64,000 nt of DNA from positions 3,596,001-3,660,000 of the forward strand of contig NZ_CP020465.1 in the NCBI RefSeq assembly GCF_002076895.1. Direction: 5' to 3'. The stretch is from Cognaticolwellia beringensis. Lineage in GTDB: Bacteria; Pseudomonadota; Gammaproteobacteria; Enterobacterales; Alteromonadaceae. Each line of letters starts with the position of its first letter. Positions within the stretch are counted from its first letter, which is position 1. The translations under genes and the position numbers were made by a program. The notes below the pieces were generated by a model. That model was not told the origin of the DNA. It saw only the letters and a list, made by a program, of their open reading frames with translations, and ran no database searches. This document shows positions 9,127 to 17,803 of this stretch, in pieces.

Positions 9127-9745
9127 AACCGCCTCCAGAAGATAAGTCGTTCATACTGGGCTGATAATTCGACCATACGAGCAATGTAACTTATCAAACC
9201 CTTCTAAATTATTAGACCGTACTTTTACCTTTCCTATTTTATTTACTTTAAGTCTAGGTGTTAATTTTTAAAGTGGTTAAAAAATAAAGAAAAAAATTGT
9301 AACCAGAAGCTATTTTCAATAAGGATATATTGTCTAAACTACACGCTTTCTACTTTAATATGAGTTGGTTTAATACCAATATAATCGACTAAGTGACCAA
9401 CTTTAAGTGCTGATCAATATTTAAAGCACATGTTTATTGTTCCAGACTAAACATAAGTACCAGCATCCCTGCCGGCACATGTTTATTGTTCCAGACTAAA
9501 CATAAGTACCAGCATCCCTGCCGGCACATGTTTATTGTTCCAGACTAAACATAAGTAGCAGTTTCTACGAAAAAGATTTATTCATGACGTTTGGTACTAA
9601 GTTCATATATGGGTAAGTTATTAGTATGCTGTAGCAGCGATTACCTAAATGGCTAGAAAAGACTGGAGAGGCAGCGCAGATGCTGACGATTTACATTAGC
9701 TTAGAATGAGCGATTATTTATTTTAATTAATGGTATAAATTAGCT
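9127..9745. other. intergenic region between prkA and sodB, rich in repeats
   Basis: About 620 bp without a gene. It contains an inverted repeat AGTTGGT/ACCAACT (9363-9369, 9396-9402) around an ATACCAATA motif, then the 49-bp tandem repeat listed separately, then about 150 bp with no recognisable feature. The two flanking genes both run leftwards, so this holds the prkA promoter. Confidence 0.6.
9427..9561. repeat. 49-bp tandem repeat, two full copies and a partial third
   Basis: Units at 9427-9475 and 9476-9524 are identical; the third, from 9525, matches for about 33 bases and then decays. Each unit begins CACATGTTTATTGTTCCAGA and ends with the imperfect hairpin CCAGCATCCCTGCCGG. There are no spacers between units, so it is not a CRISPR array. 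Confidence 0.9.
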
Positions 9746-9777
9746 AAAAAAAAGGCCAGCAAATAATGCTGACCTTT
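9746..9777 (-). terminator. rho-independent terminator of sodB
   Basis: Read on the minus strand: AAAGGTCAGCA, loop TTATT, TGCTGGCCTTT (one A-C mismatch in an 11-bp stem), then a run of eight T. It lies about 35 bases after the sodB stop. Confidence 0.85.
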
Positions 9778-9810
9778 TAAAATTAGATTTAAATTATTGT
9801 CTTGTAGCGA

Positions 9811-10392
9811 TTAAGCGTAGTTTGCAGATGCAAAATCCCAGTTCGCTAATGCCCAGAAACCTTCCATGTAGCTAGGACGAAGGTTACGGTAATCAATGTA
9901 GTATGCATGTTCCCATAAATCTACTGTGATAAGTGGTGTTACACCTTCATCAGTAAGTGGAGTTGCTGCATTAGACGTATTAACGATAGCTAAGCTTCCG
10001 TCAGCATTTTTAACTAACCAAGTCCAGCTTGAACCAAAGTTGTTGATTGCGCTGTCAGTGAATTTTGCTTTAAATTCAGCAAATGAACCAAAGCTTGCAT
10101 TAATAGCAGTCGCTAATGCACCTGATGGCTCGCCGCCGCCGTTAGGGCTTAAGCTATTCCAGTAAAATGTATGGTTCCAAATTTGTGCAGCGTTATTGAA
10201 AACACCAGCAGAAGATGTTTTAACGATATCTTCTAATGACTTTCCTTCAAAATCAGTACCTTCGATAAGACCGTTTAACTTAACAACATAAGTGTTGTGG
10301 TGCTTACCATAGTGAAACTCTAACGTTTCTTGTGAAATATGTGGTGCAAGTGCATCCATTGCATATGGTAGTGCTGGTAATTCGATAGCCAT
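9811..10392 (-). CDS. sodB: iron superoxide dismutase
   Basis: A 193-residue Fe-SOD, the usual length. It converts superoxide to oxygen and hydrogen peroxide in the cytoplasm. The metal ligands are all present: His27 (in [12 protein letters not shown]), His74 ([10 protein letters not shown]), Asp158 and His162 ([12 protein letters not shown]). Gln70 in NNAAQIWNH is at the second-sphere position typical of the iron form rather than the manganese form. TGGAG precedes the ATG at 6 bases. It is divergent from grxD, and the shared 324-bp upstream region has a candidate IscR-like site. With the peroxiredoxin two genes away this makes a small oxidative defence cluster. Confidence 0.97.
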   Translation of the reverse strand: MAIELPALPYAMDALAPHISQETLEFHYGKHHNTYVVKLNGLIEGTDFEGKSLEDIVKTSSAGVFNNAAQIWNHTFYWNSLSPNGGGEPSGALATAINASFGSFAEFKAKFTDSAINNFGSSWTWLVKNADGSLAIVNTSNAATPLTDEGVTPLITVDLWEHAYYIDYRNLRPSYMEGFWALANWDFASANYA

Positions 10393-10462
10393 TATATTCT
10401 CCAGTATGTGATTATAAAAAATTATTCTAATGCTAATTTAAAGAAGTAGTTTGTTTTTTTCT

Positions 10463-10487
10463 AAAACCTAGTAAACTACTCGGGTAT
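10463..10487. promoter_or_regulatory. candidate IscR type 1-like site between sodB and grxD
   Basis: Read on the minus strand, ATACCCGAGTAGTTTACTAG plus GTTTT agrees with the E. coli IscR type 1 consensus at about 19 of 25 positions, mostly in the left half. A second half-site-like ATACTTGGGTAGAC follows at 10502-10515 on the same strand. IscR controls iron-sulphur genes, and grxD takes part in that pathway. No experiment or genome-wide motif supports it here. Confidence 0.3.
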
Positions 10488-10632
10488 TAAAGCTTTATAT
10501 AGTCTACCCAAGTATATAGGTATTACCATAGGTTTTATCAAGGCTATTAAGTTTTAATATATAAGTTTTTTGCTTTAGTATTTATTGTTCTGTTTATATT
10601 CGTCAGTTTTACTTTAAGTATTGGGCACAATA

Positions 10633-10693
10633 ATACCAAACTTAATACATATTGTTTCATTACGTGAAATGTTATTATTAGTTAAATTGGTAT
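10633..10693. repeat. 61-bp inverted-repeat element with ATACCAA/TTGGTAT ends
   Basis: The ends ATACCAA (10633-10639) and TTGGTAT (10687-10693) are inverted, and the middle has a second stem TTTCA-TTACG-TGAAA (10655-10669). It sits just upstream of grxD and resembles other ATACCAA-type dyads in the window. Confidence 0.5.
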
Positions 10694-10716
10694 AAGTATT
10701 AATTTTTGAGGATATT

Positions 10717-11058
10717 ATGGAAACAATCGAACGCATTAAAGAACAAATCAGTGAAAACACAATTCTCCTTTACATGAAGGGTTCACCAAAGTTACCAAGT
10801 TGTGGCTTTTCTTCACAGGCTTCTCAAGCGTTGATGGGCTGTGGTGAAAAATTCGCCTATGTTGATATCTTACAAAACCCTGATATTCGTGCTGAATTAC
10901 CAAAGTATGCTGATTGGCCAACATTTCCACAACTATGGGTTGACGGTGAACTTGTCGGCGGTTGTGACATCATCATGGAAATGTATCAGCAAGGTGAATT
11001 ACAAACCTTGATCACTGAATCTGCAGCTAAAAATAGTTCGGCAGAAAGTTCAGAGTAA
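10717..11058 (+). CDS. grxD: monothiol glutaredoxin GrxD (Grx4)
   Basis: A 113-residue CGFS-type glutaredoxin, matching the usual length. The active site is PSCGFSSQASQAL with Cys29, and the glutathione/cluster contact segments WPTFPQLWVDGELVGGCDII are conserved. Such proteins bind a [2Fe-2S] cluster with glutathione and pass it to apo-proteins, often with BolA partners, rather than acting as general disulphide reductases. GAGGA lies 6-7 bases before the ATG. It is followed after 85 bp by the peroxiredoxin gene with no terminator between, only a stem-loop at 11074-11101, so co-transcription is likely. Its divergent neighbour is sodB. Confidence 0.96.
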   Translation: METIERIKEQISENTILLYMKGSPKLPSCGFSSQASQALMGCGEKFAYVDILQNPDIRAELPKYADWPTFPQLWVDGELVGGCDIIMEMYQQGELQTLITESAAKNSSAESSE

Positions 11059-11073
11059 CTATTGAATTATCAC

Positions 11074-11101
11074 TTAACGCCACCATACTAGGTGGAGTTA
11101 A
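11074..11101 (+). other. stem-loop between grxD and the peroxiredoxin gene
   Basis: TTAAC-G-CCACC, loop ATACTA, GGTGG-A-GTTAA: ten paired bases with one mismatch and no T run after it. It may be an mRNA processing or stability element; it does not look like a terminator. Confidence 0.6.
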
Positions 11102-11143
11102 CATTAAATAACTTAAATTTATTTTAAAAAATTGGAGAATATA

Positions 11144-11749
11144 ATGAGTGTATTAGTCGGTCGCGCAGCACCAGATTTTACAGCAGCAGCAGTTTTAGGT
11201 TCAGGCGAAATTGTAGATAGCTTTAACCTAGCAGAAGCGATTAAAGGTAAAAAAGCCGTCGTGTTTTTCTACCCACTTGATTTTACTTTTGTATGTCCTT
11301 CAGAGTTATTAGCTTTTGATCACCGTATGGAAGAATTCAAAAGCCGTGGTGTTGAAGTTATTGGTGTTTCAATCGATTCACAATTTTCTCATAACGCGTG
11401 GCGTAACACCGCAGTAAACGATGGTGGTATTGGTCAAGTTCAATACACTTTAGTTGCTGATGTAAAACATGAAATTTGTAAAGCATACGACGTAGAGCAT
11501 CCAGAAGCTGGCGTTGCATTTCGTGCTTCATTCTTAATTGATGAAGAAGGCAGTGTACGTCATCAAGTGGTTAATGATTTACCACTTGGTCGTAACGTTG
11601 ATGAAATGATCCGTATGATCGACGCTTTACAATTTCACCAAGATCACGGTGAAGTTTGTCCAGCAGGCTGGAACAAAGGCGATAAAGGCATGACCGCAAC
11701 TACTGAAGGCGTTGCAGCTTACCTTACAGATAACGCTGATAAACTTTAA
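11144..11749 (+). CDS. typical 2-Cys peroxiredoxin (AhpC/TSA family)
   Basis: A 201-residue thiol peroxidase that reduces hydrogen peroxide and organic peroxides in the cytoplasm. The peroxidatic Cys51 is in FFYPLDFTFVCPSELLAF and the resolving Cys172 in GEVCPAGW, the layout of typical 2-Cys enzymes. The C-terminus lacks the YF motif region of hyperoxidation-sensitive eukaryotic forms as far as I can tell. I use the ATG at 11144, which has GGAG 7 bases upstream; an in-frame upstream TTG at 11132 overlaps that site and is unlikely. It is downstream of grxD and ends at a strong terminator. Confidence 0.95.
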   Translation: MSVLVGRAAPDFTAAAVLGSGEIVDSFNLAEAIKGKKAVVFFYPLDFTFVCPSELLAFDHRMEEFKSRGVEVIGVSIDSQFSHNAWRNTAVNDGGIGQVQYTLVADVKHEICKAYDVEHPEAGVAFRASFLIDEEGSVRHQVVNDLPLGRNVDEMIRMIDALQFHQDHGEVCPAGWNKGDKGMTATTEGVAAYLTDNADKL

Positions 11750-11771
11750 CGCTTAAGTTAATTTATTAGTA

Positions 11772-11797
11772 AAAAGCCGCGTTTTAGCGGCTTTTTT
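11772..11797 (+). terminator. rho-independent terminator of the peroxiredoxin gene
   Basis: AAAAGCCGC (11772-11780), loop GTTTTA, GCGGCTTTT (11787-11795) followed by more T. A perfect nine-pair stem. Confidence 0.9.
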
Positions 11798-11921
11798 GTG
11801 TCTGATTTTTAACTCTATACATTAAAAATCTTTGTAAAATAGTGTATTACAGTTACTATACTAAGCAGAGTTGGATTGCTTGCTGCTTATATTAATAAGC
11901 TATTATCAAAAAGGAATGTTG

Positions 11922-12308
11922 ATGTATTATCCTAAGTTCATTTATGAAAATTTACCGTATGCTTATTTTTTAGTCTGTGCATATTTACTGGCTTTTTATG
12001 ATACGTGGCCCGTTTATACGTCTGCTGGTTTACTCTATTGTGCCGGTTGTATTACGCTGGTCACTCGCTCAGAATATCGTCGTCTTGATCGCCGTAAAGA
12101 CATTGAAAATAACCCCGCGAAGAAAAACAATTTACCTGAATGGCTTTACGAATACTTACCCTACGGATACTTTGCTGTTGCGATGGTTATTGTATTAAAA
12201 ACAACGTCCGCGACCTTACAGTTTATAGCTTTTTGTTTAATGATATTAGCGTTAAGGAATTTGCTTTTCAGAATGAATAACCGCCGAAAAGCAAAATCAC
12301 TATTTTAA
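11922..12308 (+). CDS. small membrane protein with an internal duplication
   Basis: About 128 residues with four hydrophobic helices. The two halves look alike: PKFIYENLPYAYFLVCAY in the first and PEWLYEYLPYGYFAVAMV in the second, each followed by a second helix and a basic segment (SEYRRLDRRK; NNRRKAKSLF). This suggests duplication of a two-helix unit. I do not recognise a named family and assign no function. The ATG at 11922 fits AAGGA at six bases; the ATG at 11916 is too close to it. The gene stands alone between the peroxiredoxin terminator and the convergent rnt. Confidence 0.65.
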   Translation: MYYPKFIYENLPYAYFLVCAYLLAFYDTWPVYTSAGLLYCAGCITLVTRSEYRRLDRRKDIENNPAKKNNLPEWLYEYLPYGYFAVAMVIVLKTTSATLQFIAFCLMILALRNLLFRMNNRRKAKSLF

Positions 12309-12352
12309 ACTTAGCAACATGGTATTAGATAAATGGTGAATAACTTCATCGT

Positions 12353-13048
12353 TTAATCTTCAGTTGTAGTTTCTTGTGTAGTATTTTCTGGCTCGATCAA
12401 TGGCCAGCCACCCAACTGTTGCCATCTATTGACAATATAGCAATATAACTCAGCGGTTTTTTCCGTATCATATAATGCAGAATGCGCTTCACTGTTATTA
12501 AAATCAATTTGTGCGGCAGCACAGGCTTTTGCTAATACTGTTTGACCTAATGCTAAGCCTGACAATGTGGTGGTATCGAAACTAACGAAAGGGTGAAAAG
12601 GTGAGCGTTTAATTGAGCACCGTTCAGTAACCGCATTAACGAAGCCTAAATCAAATGATGCGTTGTGGGCTACTATAATGGCGCGTTGGCAACCGGCAGC
12701 TTTCATTTTTTTACGCACAAGTTTAAATATCTCAGTGATGGCTTTTTTCTCATCTACTGCGCCACGTAACGGATTAGTGGGGTCGATACCGGTAAATTCT
12801 AAAGCGGCTTTTTCGAGGTTTGCGCCTTCAAAAGGGTCAACGTTAAAATGAATCGTTTCATCTAAACTGAATTGGCCACTAGTTTCATCTAAAGTCAGTG
12901 TCGTTGCCGCAATTTCTAGTAAGGCATCAGTCTGAGCATTAAAACCGGCGGTTTCAACATCAATAACGACGGGGAAATAGCCTCGAAAGCGTTGAGCAAA
13001 TAGTGATTTATCAGCATGAGTATTAGTTGCTGTTGTATTATCAGACAT
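12353..13048 (-). CDS. rnt: ribonuclease T
   Basis: A 231-residue DEDDh exonuclease, slightly longer than E. coli RNase T (215) because of tails at both ends. It trims 3' ends of tRNA and other stable RNAs. The Exo I motif is [10 protein letters not shown] (Asp30, Glu32), Exo II lies in [10 protein letters not shown], and Exo III is [10 protein letters not shown] with the catalytic His and Asp. The family-typical [12 protein letters not shown] is also present. It is divergent from motY; rnt beside motY is a known neighbourhood in Vibrio and related bacteria (from memory), which supports both calls. No strong Shine-Dalgarno sequence is visible. Confidence 0.95.
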   Translation of the reverse strand: MSDNTTATNTHADKSLFAQRFRGYFPVVIDVETAGFNAQTDALLEIAATTLTLDETSGQFSLDETIHFNVDPFEGANLEKAALEFTGIDPTNPLRGAVDEKKAITEIFKLVRKKMKAAGCQRAIIVAHNASFDLGFVNAVTERCSIKRSPFHPFVSFDTTTLSGLALGQTVLAKACAAAQIDFNNSEAHSALYDTEKTAELYCYIVNRWQQLGGWPLIEPENTTQETTTED

Positions 13049-13169
13049 AAAGGCAATTGGTATTGGTTAGCATAAATATTGTTGGAGATTATCGCAGAAA
13101 TAATCGCTTAAGGCATCACCGAAGATTAAAACCATAACATTTAATTTTGGGAATATTCCAATAAACTGT

Positions 13170-13196
13170 TAAAGTTATTCTTGATTTTGTCGATAG
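13170..13196 (+). promoter_or_regulatory. sigma-28 (FliA)-like promoter of motY
   Basis: TAAAGTTA (13170-13177), exactly 11 bases, then GTCGATAG (13189-13196). The known FliA consensus is TAAAGTTT-N11-GCCGATAA, so 7 of 8 and 6 of 8 positions agree with exact spacing. It lies 35-50 bp before the motY start and fits a late flagellar gene. Confidence 0.7.
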
Positions 13197-13245
13197 TAAA
13201 GATGTCGCTATTAAATCCACATTAATTGACATGAAAATTAATTTT

Positions 13246-14112
13246 ATGAAAAAAATTATAACGCTAGTTACATTATCATTATTTATTTCCCAAACTAATG
13301 CGGGCATTAGGCAATATCGCGCAGATATTGAAAACTCAACTTAGCAGTTAACCGATGATTCTCGGCTGCAATGTACGCTATCACATCAAATTCCACGTTA
13401 TGGTAAAGCTAAATTTTATAGTTCAGCAAACCGTAAAATGAATATGGAGTTTGAACTGGAAATGATGCGATTACCCGACAGTTATTCCCTAGCCGAAGTA
13501 CGCTCTGAGGCACCTAATTGGCGACCAGGGGTTGCCGGAAGGGTGCTAGCAGATATGAAACTTCATAAACAATTCTCACCAAGTTTGCCGAAAAAAATTG
13601 CTTGGAACATGCTCAATGAGCTTGATCAAGGCATGAGCCCAACTTTCTATTATAATGACTGGTATAGCGCTAACGAAAAAATTACGGTTGGTTTATCAAC
13701 CGCTCGTTTTCAAAAGGCCTATCAAGCTTTTGTTAGTTGTGTGAGTAATCTGCTAGATTTTAACTTTGATGATATCTCTTATACGGTACTCAACTATCAG
13801 TTTGGCTCTGATAAATTAACTAAAGCATCGCAAAAACGTATGAATATGATCGTTGAGTACTTGTCGCTTGACTCTCAGTTAGAGTTAGTTTTAATCGATG
13901 GATACTCTGATAGTTACGGCGGTCGAAATACCAATCTTAAAATGTCTGAACGGCGTGCAAATAAAGTGCGAGATCTGATTGTTAGTAGTGGCATTGATGC
14001 GAGTCGTATTGAAGCAAATGGTTATGGTGAAAAGCGTCACGTCGCCTCCAATGAAACAATTATCGGCCGCAGCAAAAATCGCCGAGTGGTAATACGTATG
14101 GAACAGCCTTAA
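13246..14112 (+). pseudogene. motY: flagellar stator protein MotY, interrupted by an in-frame TAG
   Basis: Read from 13246 (or the in-frame ATG at 13231) the product has a signal peptide MKKIITLVTLSLFISQTNA and would be about 288 residues, like Vibrio MotY (293). Codon 33 is TAG (13342-13344). In MotY this place is a conserved Trp (S-x-W-x-L), so one base change TGG to TAG explains it. The frame then stays open to 14112 and carries MotY-N blocks (LQCTLSHQIPRYGKAKF, WRPG, FYYNDWYSANEKITVGLS) and an OmpA-like peptidoglycan-binding domain (YSDSYGGRNTNLKMSERRAN, RIEANGYGEKR). MotY forms the T ring that anchors the sodium-driven PomAB stator. Restart at 13438 would give 224 residues without signal peptide. 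It could be a recent null mutation, suppressed read-through, or a sequencing error. Confidence 0.85.
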
Positions 14113-14153
14113 CGTTTAGCTGTAACATGCGAAATTGATATAATTATCACTTG

Positions 14154-14193
14154 AAGAGGCCTGTAGATTCACTGTAATCTACAGGCCTCTTTT
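14154..14193 (+). terminator. strong rho-independent terminator after motY
   Basis: A perfect 14-bp stem, GAGGCCTGTAGATT (14156-14169) and its complement at 14176-14189, extended by AA/TT, with loop CACTGT and a T run. It ends only 17 bp before the next start codon. Confidence 0.9.
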
Positions 14194-14209
14194 GTTTTGG
14201 AAACATTAT

Positions 14210-16069
14210 ATGAAATTTTCTATTCGCCTTGTCGCCATCTTGTGTTGTGTAATACAACTCACTTGGATCCAATCAGCTTCTGCACAAGTTAGCGATGCGT
14301 TAACTTATGCTAACTATGATCAAGTCAAAATTAGTCACCTTTATCTAGATCTTGATGTTGATTTTGACAAAAAATCATTAAAAGGTTTTGCCGAATTAAC
14401 GCTTAATTGGCTTAATGATGATATCGCCAATGTTACTTTAGACACTCGCGATCTAGAAATTCATCGAGTCATGGCAAAAAATGCAAATAATCAGTGGGTA
14501 AAATTAAATTACAAACTGGCTAAACGTGATGATGTCATGGGCTCAAAATTAACCATTAAAACGCCTTTTCAAACGCCTACCATAAGAGTTTATTACAACT
14601 CATTACCACAGGCTTCAGGCTTGCAATGGTTGTCTCCTGAGCAAACTGCAGGTAAAGACAAACCGTTTATGTTCAGTCAAAGCCAAGCCATTCATGCCCG
14701 TTCTTGGATACCAATTCAAGATACACCAAGCGTGCGCATGACATACAATGCCCGCATTACGACTTCTGATGATTTACTTGCGGTAATGAGTGCTGACAAC
14801 GAACCTGATACAGCCCGTGATGGTGATTACTCGTTTTCAATGCCACAAGCTATTCCTGCTTATTTAATTGCCATTGCAGTGGGTGATTTGCAATTTAAAG
14901 CTATGAGTAAGCAAACCGGTATTTATGCTGAGCAATATATTTTAGAAAGAGCTGTCGCCGAATTTGATGATACACAACTGATGATTGATGAAACCGAAAA
15001 GCTTTTTGGTGCTTATCGTTGGGGCCGTTATGACTTACTAATATTGCCGCCAAGTTTTCCTTTTGGCGGTATGGAAAACCCACGATTATCATTTATTACC
15101 CCAACCGTGGTAGCAGGCGATAAAAGTTTAGTGAACCTAATAGCTCACGAGTTAGCACATTCTTGGTCAGGTAACTTAGTGACCAATGAAAGCTGGCGCG
15201 ATTTATGGTTAAACGAAGGTTTTACCAGCTATGTTGAAAATCGCATTATGGAAGCTGTTTTTGGCGCCGATAGAGCCTTAATGGAACGAGCGTTAGATGC
15301 TCAAAACTTAAGTTATGAAATTGCTGAGCTACCGCCAGGCGACACACAATTGTATATTGACCTTAAAGGCCGTGATCCTGATGATGCTTTTTCTGGCGTA
15401 CCTTATACCAAAGGGCAACTATTTTTAGTTTATTTAGAAGAAAAGTTTGGTCGTGAAAAGTTTGATACTTTTATCATGCAATACTTTGATGATCATGCAT
15501 TTCAAAGTTTAGGCACCAAAAGTTTTGTGACATATTTAAAAGCTAATTTGACCGACAAATTTCCTAACATTGTCAGTGATGTTGAGCTAAATGAATGGAT
15601 TTATGAACAAGGTTTACCCGTTTATACCCCTAAACCTCGCTCAAATGCTTTTATTAAGATTAATGAAATTATTGCAAAATGGACCAGCGATCAACTTGAA
15701 TTAGCGCAAATACCAACGCAAAAATGGACCTTGCATGAATGGCTACACTTTATTAATAACTTGCCATTGAATATATCTCACGAGCGTATGACAAGTTTAG
15801 ATAAAACATTTAACTTAACCAACAGTACAAATGCTGAAGTTGCTCATGCATGGTATTTACTGGCATTACGCTCTGGTTATAACGCTGTTTATCCAGCAAT
15901 GGCAACATATTTAGAGTCAATAGGTCGTCGTAAGTTGATTGTTCCTTTGTATAAAGAGCTTGCAACATCTGCCAAAGGCAAAGAATGGGCACAAGCGGTT
16001 TATAAAAAAGCCCGCCCAGGTTACCACCCGCTAGCGCAAGGTACGGTTGACGCTATATTGTTAAACTAA
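14210..16069 (+). CDS. exported M1-family metallo-aminopeptidase (LTA4-hydrolase-like)
   Basis: A 619-residue zinc aminopeptidase with an N-terminal signal peptide (to about ASAQ, residue 26), so it acts in the periplasm or outside. The exopeptidase motif is GGMENP, a variant of GAMEN, and zinc binding is by HELAH (His313, Glu314, His317) with Glu336 in LWLNEGF, the standard M1 spacing. The C-terminal ~150 residues match the helical leukotriene-A4-hydrolase-type domain ([14 protein letters not shown], then the ARPGYHPLA ending). It likely removes N-terminal residues from peptides for nutrition. I prefer the ATG at 14210, preceded by TTGGAAA; a TTG at 14192 would start inside the preceding terminator. 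Confidence 0.92.
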   Translation: MKFSIRLVAILCCVIQLTWIQSASAQVSDALTYANYDQVKISHLYLDLDVDFDKKSLKGFAELTLNWLNDDIANVTLDTRDLEIHRVMAKNANNQWVKLNYKLAKRDDVMGSKLTIKTPFQTPTIRVYYNSLPQASGLQWLSPEQTAGKDKPFMFSQSQAIHARSWIPIQDTPSVRMTYNARITTSDDLLAVMSADNEPDTARDGDYSFSMPQAIPAYLIAIAVGDLQFKAMSKQTGIYAEQYILERAVAEFDDTQLMIDETEKLFGAYRWGRYDLLILPPSFPFGGMENPRLSFITPTVVAGDKSLVNLIAHELAHSWSGNLVTNESWRDLWLNEGFTSYVENRIMEAVFGADRALMERALDAQNLSYEIAELPPGDTQLYIDLKGRDPDDAFSGVPYTKGQLFLVYLEEKFGREKFDTFIMQYFDDHAFQSLGTKSFVTYLKANLTDKFPNIVSDVELNEWIYEQGLPVYTPKPRSNAFIKINEIIAKWTSDQLELAQIPTQKWTLHEWLHFINNLPLNISHERMTSLDKTFNLTNSTNAEVAHAWYLLALRSGYNAVYPAMATYLESIGRRKLIVPLYKELATSAKGKEWAQAVYKKARPGYHPLAQGTVDAILLN

Positions 16070-16172
16070 CGGCTGGCTTAACCTAGCTTTGCCTAGTTAA
16101 GCTTAGCTGTGTTTATTTGAGCAGCTTACAACTATAGTTAATCGTATTCGATAACATAAAAAAATCACAAAA

Positions 16173-16200
16173 AAAACATCGCCATAAGCGATGTTTTTTT
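16173..16200. terminator. bidirectional terminator
   Basis: AAAACATCGC (16173-16182), loop CATAA, GCGATGTTTT (16188-16197), with A before and T after, so it can act in both directions. It separates the M1 peptidase from the convergent small exported protein gene. Confidence 0.88.
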
Positions 16201-16241
16201 ATGTTCAATAAATTAAAAATTTTATGGTTTATTAAATGCAG

Positions 16242-16634
16242 CTACGGGCTTACTGTACGTTTATTTACAATAACGTCAACTTGACGCTGTTTATTTTGTT
16301 GTGAAATTACTACGCGTATTTGTTGTGACTCTTGTTGATAATTCAACGTTAAGCGGCCGCGTTTGCGTTCACGCTCTATTGGTTCACCGTAGCTTTTATT
16401 ATAAAAATCTATCACGCTATCTTCTGAAACTGAGGTGAAATAATTAATCACCGCGGGTATGTTTTCATCAAATTTAGCAAATATACGCGCGTCTTCAAGT
16501 ACCGGTATATCAACTTTATCTAAAATACTTTTTTCGGAATTAGTGGTTTCTGCGTTAATGCTAAAACTGACCATGAACAGTATTAAAGCATGAGATAAAA
16601 ATGAACTCTTTGGTATAAAGCGCAATGCTGGCAT
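16242..16634 (-). CDS. small exported protein, function unknown
   Basis: About 130 residues beginning MPALRFIPKSSFLSH with a signal peptide ending near SINA (residue 28). The mature ~100 residues are charged, with segments FAKFDENIPAVINYFTS and GEPIERERKRGRLTLNYQ and a C-terminal strand-rich QQIRVVISQQNKQRQVDVIV. No enzyme motif is visible and I do not recognise the family. The ATG at 16634 is favoured by AGGA at about 7 bases; an adjacent GTG at 16637 is possible. It is convergent with the M1 peptidase and in the same direction as cysZ 217 bp upstream. Confidence 0.6.
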   Translation of the reverse strand: MPALRFIPKSSFLSHALILFMVSFSINAETTNSEKSILDKVDIPVLEDARIFAKFDENIPAVINYFTSVSEDSVIDFYNKSYGEPIERERKRGRLTLNYQQESQQIRVVISQQNKQRQVDVIVNKRTVSP

Positions 16635-16853
16635 CACCAGATCCTTTTAAGTTATCAATGTGATATAAATCATAAACGTAGTTACATTATTATGAGTGTG
16701 CACGTTGATCTTTTTGCTGTCAAATTTTAGTATTAATGCGACTTGCAATACGTGGCTAATATTTAAACGCACGATCAAACAAACACCAAAAAATGAATGA
16801 TGCTTGAGCTGATTGTTTAATACTTGTCAACATGCTGATTATTATTTGATTTA

Positions 16854-17609
16854 CTATGAACGGTCAACAAATTCATCACGATAATTATCTACCCATAGTG
16901 CTGTAGCACCACAAATAGCCACGGGCATTACTACCAAATTTACTAACGGGATCATAGAAAATACCGCCGTAGTTATACCAAAACTATAACTTAAACCTTG
17001 GCGTTGCTTTAATGTTCTGCGCATACGCGTAAAACTAATTTTGTGATTATCAAATGGATAATCTATATATTGTACGGCCATCATCCAGGCAAGAAATAAA
17101 AACCACAGTACTTGGCCAACAATCGGCAATAACCAATAAAGTAAAAAGAAGCCAGCAGCACGCGGTAAATAATAACCTAATTTGCTTACCTCGCGACTTA
17201 GCGTTCGGGGGATATCTTTTACCACATCCAAAGCACCACCGTCATGCAAGGGTTGATCTGTCAATAAAGCCTCAACTTTTTCTGAGAGTAAACCATTAAA
17301 TGGGGCGGCCAACCAATTGGCTACTGAGCTGAAAATAAATGAAAAAATAATCAATACAAACAAAACTGCTAATGGCCAAATAAAACTACTTAGCCAAGAA
17401 AACGAATCACCAAGCCAATCTTCTAAGGTCAACATATAACTTTCTAGCTGCAAAAACATATAATAAAAAGCATAACTAAACAGTACCAAGTTTACCGATA
17501 ATGGAATAAATACAAAGCGGCGAATTCCTGGTGTTCGGATCAACTCAAAGCCTTTGATAAAATATCCTGCACCGCCATTTGCTAAAGGGGGATTGTCATT
17601 ATTGTTCAT
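16854..17609 (-). CDS. cysZ: sulfate transporter CysZ
   Basis: A 251-residue inner-membrane protein of the CysZ/EI24 family, about the length of E. coli CysZ (253). It begins with the typical GAGYFIKGFELIRTPGIRRF and has four to six hydrophobic segments, with LAAPFNGLLSEKVE and YPFDNHKISFTRMRRTLKQR in the cytoplasmic parts. Known members bring sulfate into the cell for cysteine synthesis. It is divergent from smc, with 194 bp between the two start codons. No sulfur-control site is evident. Confidence 0.94.
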   Translation of the reverse strand: MNNNDNPPLANGGAGYFIKGFELIRTPGIRRFVFIPLSVNLVLFSYAFYYMFLQLESYMLTLEDWLGDSFSWLSSFIWPLAVLFVLIIFSFIFSSVANWLAAPFNGLLSEKVEALLTDQPLHDGGALDVVKDIPRTLSREVSKLGYYLPRAAGFFLLYWLLPIVGQVLWFLFLAWMMAVQYIDYPFDNHKISFTRMRRTLKQRQGLSYSFGITTAVFSMIPLVNLVVMPVAICGATALWVDNYRDEFVDRS

Positions 17610-17803
17610 TGTTGTTTTATTAACCTAACTAGTTGATATTCATAGCCCGATTATAGGATCCTTAGCATGATATGAACAGTATTGTGATGTTACAAATTAC
17701 ATCAATTTCTGTTACAGTGGCGGCAGTTACTGATGTTTAATGTTAATTCTATTGTCTTACAAAATTTTAGCCAATAGATACTTTGATTAGGTTTTTCGAT
17801 TTA

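Noticed and set aside
9427..9561. CRISPR-like array from repeated 49-bp units
   Set aside because: Units abut without spacers, there are fewer than three full copies, and no cas genes are near.
13116..13307. Minus-strand 63-codon frame over the motY promoter and signal peptide
   Set aside because: It is the shadow of motY: the + strand carries the sigma-28-like promoter and a real signal peptide.
13438..14112. Treating the motY region as a normal 224-residue OmpA-like protein starting at 13438
   Set aside because: That start has no ribosome site and loses the signal peptide, while the upstream frame continues the family perfectly apart from one TAG.
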